Positions 27,355 to 33,997 of a stretch of DNA of 62,989 nucleotides are shown here, piece by piece (the first letter of the stretch is position 1; every line of letters begins with the position of its first letter). The notes beneath the pieces were generated by a model. It was not told the origin of the DNA and made no database searches. It saw only the letters and a program-made list of their open reading frames with translations. The stretch covers positions 1-62,989 of the forward strand of contig WQXS01000011.1 in NCBI GenBank assembly GCA_009784725.1. The letters run 5' to 3'. Position numbers and translations under genes: made by a program. Source of the stretch: Oscillospiraceae bacterium (lineage in GTDB: Bacteria; Bacillota; Clostridia; Oscillospirales; Oscillospiraceae).

Positions 27355-29340
27355 ATGATGAAAAGAATAATAATGTTTGCTCTTATATTGGCTTTTTCAC
27401 TAATACTTGTGCCGGTTTCTGCACCTTACAACGCAGCGGCAACTGATACCACTGAGTTATTTATTGATTTTGAAGACGGTACATTTGGTGGTCTTGAACC
27501 CGGTGGAATCGGAGATGGTTTGCTTGAAATGACTATCACCGATGAAGAAGCCCGTTCCGGTAACTATTCTCTTTTTATTTCTGAGATGCAAGAACCGTGG
27601 TTTGCACCAAAGCTGCAGGTTGCAGAGTATATTATTCCCGACACATGGTATGAAGCGACCTATTGGGTCAAGCTAAAAACACCCGAACCAACCATGCTTT
27701 CCCTACAGGCAGAGCTAATACCCTTAAATTCTCCTGATGGATGGCATGTTACTCCGGCATTTTCCTCACATGCATCAGCGGCTAGGTCAAGCAGTGAAGG
27801 TTGGATAGAAATTAAAGAGGTATTTTATTTTGATTCAACTCTTTATGATTTGAGTTCTGTTAGAATTTATATTCAGACATGGAATGCATCCGATGAATTT
27901 TATATAGACAGCATTTCATTTAGAGTAGCCGACATTAATCAAAATCTTAAAAATGCCGCAAGAATACCATCATTACATGAAGCATATAAAGATTACTTCA
28001 TGATTGGTAATCTGACCGATACATATCCGTTTAATCCGCATAACGGAACGATTGATTTTTATCGCCGTCATTTTAATATCTTAAAAGTAATGGGAAGCTT
28101 AGCGTGGACAAGTGGTTTTCTTCCGCAACCATGGGATTTTGACTTTACTGCGGCAGATAATGAACTTGAAATTTTAGACCCCGATGATTTTGCTTTGATT
28201 TTTCCTTCAATTATTTACCGTATGCACAACTCAGAGTGGATGACCCGTAACCCGGACGGTTCACTTCTTACACGCACAGAAGCGATTGCAAACATGGAGC
28301 GATATATTAACACTACTATGGAGCATTACTCGGACAGATTTCCAATTTGGGAAGTTGTCGGTGAACCCCGTAGTAATTTACACAATGCATCAGGGTTTTG
28401 GATTGAAGGTGACGGGCATATGGCAAGCTGGTATTTGGCATTTGATAACGGTGCAGATAAAAGCTTGGGTGAAAGTGGTGCTGACTACGTTGAATATGCT
28501 TTCAGATTTGCGCGTTCTGCAAATCCGGCAGGGAAGTTATATCTCAGCGACCAGGCTGAACAGTATGCAAAAGTTGCCGATAATGTAGCCGACTTGGTCA
28601 AAGGTATTAACGACCGATGGCTTGCCGAAGGAAACACCCGTTTACTTATCGAAGGAATAGTAATGCAAGGGCATTATTTTCTGGACACACCACTTGAGGA
28701 TATAGGACGTACACTCGGTTTGTTTGCAAGCCTTGGTGTTGATATTGCAATAGGAGAATTGGACATACCTCTATTCAGAGTACACGGTGGTGATTTTTAT
28801 ACAGGAAGCAGAGAACCCACACAAGAACTGCTTGAAAAACAGGCAGATATGTATGCGAATTTATTTTTGATGTTCAAAGAATATTCAGATGCTATAGAGC
28901 ATGTGACATTTTGGGGTGTTGCTGATGTCACATCATGGTACAATGTTATAGGTCCGAATGGCAATGTTGACAGACCTATGTATCCTGAGTTCCCGTTACT
29001 TTTTGACGATGATTTTAATCCCAAACTAGCATACTTTGCTATAATTGACCCCGAGGGATGGCTTGCAGGGAATTTCGACACTGAAGAAAAACGTGCCGCA
29101 TGGCTCGCTGCAAACATGCTCCCTGAGTACGTGCCGGAAGATGAATTGGGAGAAACATCGCCTGAACACCAAACCCCGCAGGCCACTCCAACACCCGATG
29201 AAATTTCTCAAACTCCCGAAAGACCAACCGAACCCCATGAACCGGATGCCAATAACAATCCCGCACTATGGATAATACTAACCACAACAGGAGCAGCAGC
29301 TATTGTAATTATATTCTTATTAATTAAACGAAAACGCTAG
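27355..29340 (+). CDS. Membrane-anchored glycoside hydrolase family 10 protein (xylanase-like)
   Basis: A 661-residue secreted enzyme. A signal peptide (MMKRIIMFALILAFSLILV) precedes a beta-sandwich of CBM4/9/22 type (about 40-200), a GH10 TIM barrel (about 215-580), a Pro/Thr/Glu-rich spacer, a C-terminal TM helix and KRKR, which anchor it with the catalytic part outside. The acid/base Glu is E337 in IWEVVGEP and the nucleophile E468 in AIGELDIPL. In clan GH-A the acid/base is normally preceded by Asn (VVNE), and GH10 nucleophiles usually lie in TELD; here both positions are Gly. Xylan-type substrates are likely but the changes may alter specificity. GGAGG at 27341-27345 sets the start. Confidence 0.85.
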   Translation: MMKRIIMFALILAFSLILVPVSAPYNAAATDTTELFIDFEDGTFGGLEPGGIGDGLLEMTITDEEARSGNYSLFISEMQEPWFAPKLQVAEYIIPDTWYEATYWVKLKTPEPTMLSLQAELIPLNSPDGWHVTPAFSSHASAARSSSEGWIEIKEVFYFDSTLYDLSSVRIYIQTWNASDEFYIDSISFRVADINQNLKNAARIPSLHEAYKDYFMIGNLTDTYPFNPHNGTIDFYRRHFNILKVMGSLAWTSGFLPQPWDFDFTAADNELEILDPDDFALIFPSIIYRMHNSEWMTRNPDGSLLTRTEAIANMERYINTTMEHYSDRFPIWEVVGEPRSNLHNASGFWIEGDGHMASWYLAFDNGADKSLGESGADYVEYAFRFARSANPAGKLYLSDQAEQYAKVADNVADLVKGINDRWLAEGNTRLLIEGIVMQGHYFLDTPLEDIGRTLGLFASLGVDIAIGELDIPLFRVHGGDFYTGSREPTQELLEKQADMYANLFLMFKEYSDAIEHVTFWGVADVTSWYNVIGPNGNVDRPMYPEFPLLFDDDFNPKLAYFAIIDPEGWLAGNFDTEEKRAAWLAANMLPEYVPEDELGETSPEHQTPQATPTPDEISQTPERPTEPHEPDANNNPALWIILTTTGAAAIVIIFLLIKRKR

Positions 29341-29350
29341 ATAGCAAGCA

Positions 29351-29378
29351 TGCGACAGGGGATAGGTCCCCTGTCGCA
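29351..29378. terminator. Terminator after GH10, second GCGACAGGGG hairpin
   Basis: TGCGACAGGGG (29351-29361) and CCCCTGTCGCA (29368-29378) are perfect inverted copies around a six-base loop. It closely matches the hairpin at 13059-13094 and, as there, sits just beside the end of glycerophosphodiesterase sequence, so it is part of the same duplicated block. Confidence 0.8.
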
Positions 29379-29410
29379 TATTAAATGTTAAGTAACGTTA
29401 TAATCAAGTT

Positions 29411-29526
29411 TTATTTATACCTCGGCTCAGGGGTGTAGTATTCAAAAATTGTTGCTTCGTTTAGGTTTCCGTTGTTTTTCGTGTTATGTTCGGGTTTTAG
29501 TGTCCATACGAAATTTAGGGTTTCAA
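29411..29526 (-). pseudogene. 3' fragment of a glycerophosphodiesterase gene (duplicated remnant)
   Basis: Read on the minus strand this stretch encodes NFVWTLKPEHNTK, then NLNEATIFEYYTPEPRYK and a TAA stop, almost the same as the last 35 or so codons of the intact gene at 13107 (NFVWTLKPEHNTK and NLNDATIFEYYTPEPRYK). The frame is still open over this length but there is no start, no catalytic part and no upstream homology: similarity ends about five bases from the stop codon of the ParE-like toxin gene. It is a leftover of a duplication that also carried the terminator hairpin. Confidence 0.85.
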
Positions 29527-29530
29527 TATA

Positions 29531-29842
29531 CTAGTCTCTTGAAATTATCTCCATTTCATCAGGTAAATAAAGACGTTTTCCATGAATCATTGTAGTAATA
29601 AAACAATAATTTTCATCTACCTTATACATAATCCTATATGAACCAAAAATAATCTCTCTAATGCTTGGGTCGCTTCTTTCCGGTACAACTCTTCCCATTT
29701 CAGGGAAAATCTCAAGATTATCTGTAGCATTAAAAGCATCATCTACAAACTTATCTGCATAATAAATAGAATCACGAGCAATATACTCTTTAATAGCAGC
29801 AAGATCATCCAGTGCTGTCTGCGTCCATATTACAGTACTCAT
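29531..29842 (-). CDS. ParE/RelE-family toxin
   Basis: A 103-residue protein of the ParE/RelE superfamily (plasmid stabilisation toxin family). The pattern VIWTQTALDDLAAIKEYIARDS at the N-terminus, GRVVPE in the middle, and REIIFGSYRIMYKV followed by TMIHGKRLY at the end is typical. ParE-type members poison gyrase, RelE-type cleave mRNA on the ribosome; which applies here cannot be told. The ATG overlaps the antitoxin stop as ATGA (29839-29842). Its end abuts the duplicated glycerophosphodiesterase fragment, so the module probably entered at or next to that duplication. Confidence 0.88.
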   Translation of the reverse strand: MSTVIWTQTALDDLAAIKEYIARDSIYYADKFVDDAFNATDNLEIFPEMGRVVPERSDPSIREIIFGSYRIMYKVDENYCFITTMIHGKRLYLPDEMEIISRD

Positions 29843-30015
29843 TGCTTGTTGCGTATATACTCACGCGCTTCTTCCATAGTATAAACAGCACCATTTTCAA
29901 TATCATCTAAACCTTTGTCAAGTTTTTGATTAACATATAAAAAGTACATAATATCATCCCATGTTGATGTATCGGGAAGGGTGAGTATCCCGTCTATCGC
30001 AACCTGTTTAACCAT
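29839..30015 (-). CDS. Antitoxin of the ParE/RelE-type module
   Basis: A 58-residue protein starting MVKQVAIDGI at 30015 with GAGGAGTGATAACTA upstream, and ending REYIRNKQ with a TGA that overlaps the toxin start by four bases. It has no recognisable ribbon-helix-helix at the N-terminus. The second half (MEEAREYIRNKQ) is a charged helix of the kind that wraps the toxin. Its identity as antitoxin rests on size, order upstream of the toxin and translational overlap. Confidence 0.8.
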   Translation of the reverse strand: MVKQVAIDGILTLPDTSTWDDIMYFLYVNQKLDKGLDDIENGAVYTMEEAREYIRNKQ

Positions 30016-30203
30016 TAGTTATCACTCCTCATATATGCTTTGCAAGTATTATATCATATTGATGTGGGTATTCAAGACTACGCTCTAAAGTTATATTATA
30101 TATAAATTCGTTAGCATACTCGATTTCAATAGGTTTACTTGCTTAATAACTATATAATTACAAATTTATACACCTTAATCGTTTAAAATATAGCAGCAAA
30201 GTG

Positions 30204-30223
30204 TGAAGTAACTTTATAGTCAA
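30204..30223 (-). promoter_or_regulatory. Degenerate MerR-type operator
   Basis: On the minus strand TTGACT is followed by ATAAAG-TTA-CTTCA, nine bases after the end of the next gene and about 190 bases upstream of the antitoxin. It resembles the elements at 18336 and 32599. The second half-site is imperfect and no convincing -10 follows at 19-20 bases, so it may be a relic. Confidence 0.3.
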
Positions 30224-30231
30224 GGCCTGGT

Positions 30232-30906
30232 TTAACCATCATTTCCGAACATAAATTTATTGATTTCTGTCATGATTTCGTTTTTTGCGTTTGCTATAGA
30301 GTCTCTTAGTTTGCCGAAGGCGGCTTCGAGTTCTGCGTGGGGTGGTTCGTAGTTTTCGGATTCTTTTTCTTTTTCGATTAGGAAACGTTCTGCGACTCCT
30401 TGACATTCCGATGAAATGTCTGCGATGTTCTTTAAAAGAGCATCTATATTTTTGTTGTAGTATTTTTCATTAATATAATGCTGTTCACGAAGGATACTGT
30501 CGCATTCTTTCATGGTATCAAGAGTTTCAAGCAGAGCGGCTTCGCTTATATGAACCGAGTACTGCAGGTGAATTGCAGACGAGTCAAGCTTGGCGAGTAT
30601 GTCGGGAAGCTTATGGTAAACCTCATATGCCCGCTCGAACTGTACTCTTTGACGGTCTTCTTTTATGTTGAGGTTATTTATATGTATTGCCGAAATTATC
30701 GCAAAGCATGTAACAAGGCCGCCAAGCACCGCACCGTAATAATCAAGCAGATTTCCGGCGTCAAATGCAAGGGTAAGGTTAAACCTTGATGTTTCAGCCA
30801 TAAATATATAGTTTATTATTAGCGGTCCTATTGTGAGCAGAAACACCCCGATTGCAACCGAGATTAAAACCAGTATAAGAGTATTGCTGCGACGCTTCTT
30901 TTTCAT
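30232..30906 (-). CDS. Hypothetical membrane protein
   Basis: A 224-residue protein with a basic N-terminus (MKKKRRS), two TM helices (about 9-32 and 55-75), and a long cytoplasmic helical domain rich in Glu and Lys that probably forms a coiled coil. I do not recognise a family. It starts 10 bases after the polyphosphate kinase gene on the same strand with GGGAGGAGTAC upstream, so it is likely the second gene of that unit. Function unknown. Confidence 0.75.
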   Translation of the reverse strand: MKKKRRSNTLILVLISVAIGVFLLTIGPLIINYIFMAETSRFNLTLAFDAGNLLDYYGAVLGGLVTCFAIISAIHINNLNIKEDRQRVQFERAYEVYHKLPDILAKLDSSAIHLQYSVHISEAALLETLDTMKECDSILREQHYINEKYYNKNIDALLKNIADISSECQGVAERFLIEKEKESENYEPPHAELEAAFGKLRDSIANAKNEIMTEINKFMFGNDG

Positions 30907-30916
30907 GTACTCCTCC

Positions 30917-32416
30917 CTATACTTTCAAAGCAGTATCCAGGCGGTCTTTAACTGTCTCAATTACCTTGATGCGTGCATAAGGTTTATCTACCGCTTCTAC
31001 GATAGTCCACGGAGCATAATCTGTTGATGTCCGGTACAGCATCTCATTTACAGCCTCAAGATATTGGTCCCACTTATCCCTGTTACGCCAGTCCTCATCG
31101 GTGATTTTCCAGCTCTTCTCGGGTGTGTTTGTCCGAAGCTCAAAGCGTTTAAGTTGTTCCTCGGGGCTGATATGGAGCCAGAACTTAAATAATACAATTC
31201 CGCTGTCAACAAGCTGTTTTTCAAAATCATTGATTTCGTTAAAAGCACGCTTCCAGTCTGCTTCGGAGCAGAAGCCTTCAACTCTTTCGACCATAACTCT
31301 GCCATACCAACTGCGGTCAAATACTGTAAGGTGACCTGCCTTCGGCACTTCATTCCAAAACCGCCAAAGATGATTATGCACCTTTTCGATATCGTTCGGT
31401 GCTCCGTACGGTGCGACTTTATATCCGCGCGGGTCGAGCGGAGCAACGGTTCGCTTTATGGCGCCGCCCTTACCTGCCGCATCCCATCCCTCAAAAACCA
31501 GTGCAGCGGGCAGCCGCTGTTTATACATTGCATTATGAATGCGTGACAGCTCGTTTTGTGCTGTTTTCAGCCGTGAATTATACTCCTCACGGTCCATTGT
31601 TTTGCTTAAATCAACCTCATCAAGCTTTGAAACACCCTCAATTACCGGAAGCTCCGGAATATTTATGCTGCCATTGCCTGAAGCTTTGTTTTGCTTTGCC
31701 TGTACTGCTCTTTCCATTGCAGCAAGAACGGTACGGTATACTTTAACATCTGCAAAACGGCTGTCGTCGGCTTCGATAACGGTCCAATAAGAAGCCTCGT
31801 GATTAGTATTTTCAAGCATACGTTCAAAGCGTTTTAACGACTTGTCATATCGGCGGTTTTGCCTTAAATCGGATTTGCGGACACGCCATTTTGTTTCGGG
31901 GTCGTTATATAATGCCGTAAGCCTTTTGGACTGTTCCTTTTTTGAAACATGCAAAAAAAGCTTGATAATCAAAGCTCCGTTATCAACCAGCGTTTTTTCA
32001 TATGATTTTATATCGTAAACGGGAGCGGCAAGTGCTGCTTCATTTTTTCTGTGGCCGAGCATAAGGCTCTGATACCAGCTTCTGTCAAATACGTGAATAC
32101 GCCCGTTTGCGGGAATACGCTGCCAGTAACGCCACATGTAGGGGCGAAGCCTCTCGTCCTCGGTGGTTCTTTGAGCGGTAAATACTTCGAAACCCCGCGG
32201 ATCAAGGAAACGGATTAATGATCTGATACGCGACCCTTTACCTGCTGCGCTCCAACCCTCAAAAATAATGGAAACAGGGATGTTTTCATCCTTGCATGTG
32301 CGCTGCATTTCACTTAAGCGAAGCCCAAGCGAGTCAATCTCTTCCTTATACTCTTCCTTACCGAGTTTTCTTGTGCAGTCAACATTCTTAAGCATATAAA
32401 TGACCATTCCTTTCAT
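30917..32416 (-). CDS. pap: Two-domain PPK2-type polyphosphate:AMP phosphotransferase
   Basis: A 499-residue protein made of two tandem PPK2 domains, the layout of class II PPK2 (PAP), which uses polyphosphate to turn AMP into ADP. Each domain has a Walker A, a lid region and a DRSWY motif. The C-terminal domain is canonical (GWDAAGKG near residue 310, FDRSWYGRVMVERV). The N-terminal domain has GWSAAGKG near residue 52, with Ser in place of the conserved Asp, so only the C-terminal domain is probably catalytic, as known for other fused PPK2 proteins. AAGGAAAT precedes the ATG at 32416; an internal Met at 32395 is possible. Confidence 0.92.
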   Translation of the reverse strand: MKGMVIYMLKNVDCTRKLGKEEYKEEIDSLGLRLSEMQRTCKDENIPVSIIFEGWSAAGKGSRIRSLIRFLDPRGFEVFTAQRTTEDERLRPYMWRYWQRIPANGRIHVFDRSWYQSLMLGHRKNEAALAAPVYDIKSYEKTLVDNGALIIKLFLHVSKKEQSKRLTALYNDPETKWRVRKSDLRQNRRYDKSLKRFERMLENTNHEASYWTVIEADDSRFADVKVYRTVLAAMERAVQAKQNKASGNGSINIPELPVIEGVSKLDEVDLSKTMDREEYNSRLKTAQNELSRIHNAMYKQRLPAALVFEGWDAAGKGGAIKRTVAPLDPRGYKVAPYGAPNDIEKVHNHLWRFWNEVPKAGHLTVFDRSWYGRVMVERVEGFCSEADWKRAFNEINDFEKQLVDSGIVLFKFWLHISPEEQLKRFELRTNTPEKSWKITDEDWRNRDKWDQYLEAVNEMLYRTSTDYAPWTIVEAVDKPYARIKVIETVKDRLDTALKV

Positions 32417-32598
32417 ATTTCCTTATAAAACCACCACCGGTTAAGATGGTCACTATGATGTTTCACTTTACCATATTAATCTCATTCATTCAATCCCTGC
32501 GGCATTTATGTACAGTATTAAACCTACGGCAAAAATGAACAAAAAGTAAATTAATCATAATATTATCAATAAACGGGTAAAATTATGCTTTTCCTTAC

Positions 32599-32629
32599 TT
32601 GACTGTGAAGTTGCTTCATAGTTTACACT
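32599..32629 (+). promoter_or_regulatory. MerR-type promoter ahead of the Spo0A-like regulator gene
   Basis: TTGACT (32599-32604) and TACACT (32624-32629) are separated by 19 bases, and the spacer contains the dyad TGAAG-TTG-CTTCA. An over-long spacer with a central dyad is the hallmark of promoters activated by MerR-family regulators through DNA untwisting. It lies about 53 bases before the ATG of the response regulator. No MerR gene is in the window. Confidence 0.55.
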
Positions 32630-32681
32630 GCTATTGCCGTTTAAAAAATGATTACGGTAATAAATAAAACAGGAGTGGCAG

Positions 32682-33467
32682 ATGGATAAAAAGTTAACAG
32701 TATTCATGGTTGAGGATGATAACGAAGAATGTATCGAACTTATGCAGCATATTGACGAAGCTCCGGAATTTCGCCTTGTCGGAGTGACAAATAATGAAAA
32801 TAATGCTCTTAAAAGTGTTCAGGACCATTTACCGGATGTAATTATTCTGGATCTTGAGCTGTATAAAGGGAGGGGAAACGGTATTGGGTTTTTAAAAGCT
32901 CTCCGTAATATGCAATTAAAACCATCTCCTTTTATACTGGTTACTACACATAATATCAGCCATATTACACATGAAATAGCCCGTCAGCTTGGAGCGGATT
33001 TTATTATGGTCAAAAGCCGTGAGGATTATTGTGCCGGATATGTTGTTGAATTTTTGATTTCATTAAAAAACACAATCCAAGACATGCAAAAAAAGATAAA
33101 AGAAAAAACCGACCCGATTGAAGAAACACCGGCAAACAAAAAGAAAAGACAGGAAGTCCGCATTGTTGTTGAAATAGACAGAATAGGTATCAGTCCGAAA
33201 GCCATCGGACGCAGCTATTTAATTAATGCTATATTAAACAGGATAGAAGGGAAGCAAAATCATTTTATTACAATTGCGGAAAAATACGGGAAAACAGCGG
33301 CAAGTGTGGAGCGGGCTATGCAAAATGCCATTAATAGAGCCTGGAGTGTCACAAACTCCGAGGATTTAAGACTTTATTACACATCAAGGATACATTCGGA
33401 CAAAGGAGTACCGACTGTAACGGAGTTTATTTGTTATTACGCAGATAAGGTCAAGGCCGAGTATTAA
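32682..33467 (+). CDS. Response regulator with Spo0A-type output domain
   Basis: A 261-residue protein. Residues 1-125 are a receiver domain with acidic pocket E11-D12-D13 and phospho-acceptor D57 in VIILDLELY. After a Lys/Glu-rich linker, residues 160-261 match the DNA-binding domain of Spo0A (ISPKAIGRSYLINAIL, YGKTAASVERAMQNAINRAW, PTVTEFICYYADKV). True Spo0A is the master regulator of sporulation; this is a divergent paralogue, with no kinase or sporulation gene beside it. AGGAGTGGCAG precedes the ATG, and a MerR-type promoter lies upstream. It probably binds a 0A-box-like site, but its targets are unknown. Confidence 0.85.
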   Translation: MDKKLTVFMVEDDNEECIELMQHIDEAPEFRLVGVTNNENNALKSVQDHLPDVIILDLELYKGRGNGIGFLKALRNMQLKPSPFILVTTHNISHITHEIARQLGADFIMVKSREDYCAGYVVEFLISLKNTIQDMQKKIKEKTDPIEETPANKKKRQEVRIVVEIDRIGISPKAIGRSYLINAILNRIEGKQNHFITIAEKYGKTAASVERAMQNAINRAWSVTNSEDLRLYYTSRIHSDKGVPTVTEFICYYADKVKAEY

Positions 33468-33620
33468 CCGCCGAACTCGAAGTATTTATTTGCCATGACA
33501 ATTGCTGTGTACAATAACAAACTTATTACAACAAAATGCAACGAATAAATCTAATATAACGGGTACGGTAATTTTGATAAGATATCTTTCCATCTTTAAA
33601 ATAAAAAAGGAGGAACAGAT

Positions 33621-33962
33621 ATGAGTCTGGGTGAAAAGCTAAGAAGTCTTCGGCTAAAAACAAGAAAAACCCTGCGAGAGCAGAGCAGATTATTAAGGGT
33701 TTCGATGAATTCCATTTACAGGTGGGAGCATGATTTGACAATACCTCGCAAGCCGATGCTTCGGATTATGGCCGATTATTACGGTGTACCTTTTGACTGG
33801 CTGACACTTGACGGAGCATCGGCATCACTTGTAAGCGAAATAGAAAATAATCTGCTCGGAATGTTCAGACAGCTCCCCGATACAAACAGATATAAAGTAC
33901 TTGGTTATGTCGAGCGCATGTATGTAGAAGAATATGGTGCGGAGATGCAGTACTACACCTGA
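33621..33962 (+). CDS. XRE-family transcriptional regulator
   Basis: A 113-residue protein with an N-terminal helix-turn-helix (LGEKLRSLRLKTRKTLREQSRLLRVS, then MNSIYRWEHDLTIPRKPML) followed by GVPFDWLTLDG, the usual end of an XRE domain. A C-terminal helical tail probably mediates dimerisation. AAAAAGGAGGAACAGAT precedes the ATG. It sits alone between the Spo0A-like regulator and a convergent operon. Targets unknown. Confidence 0.88.
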   Translation: MSLGEKLRSLRLKTRKTLREQSRLLRVSMNSIYRWEHDLTIPRKPMLRIMADYYGVPFDWLTLDGASASLVSEIENNLLGMFRQLPDTNRYKVLGYVERMYVEEYGAEMQYYT

Positions 33963-33997
33963 TATGAACCGGCTGATTTGACTCGCCTTATGCAGCC

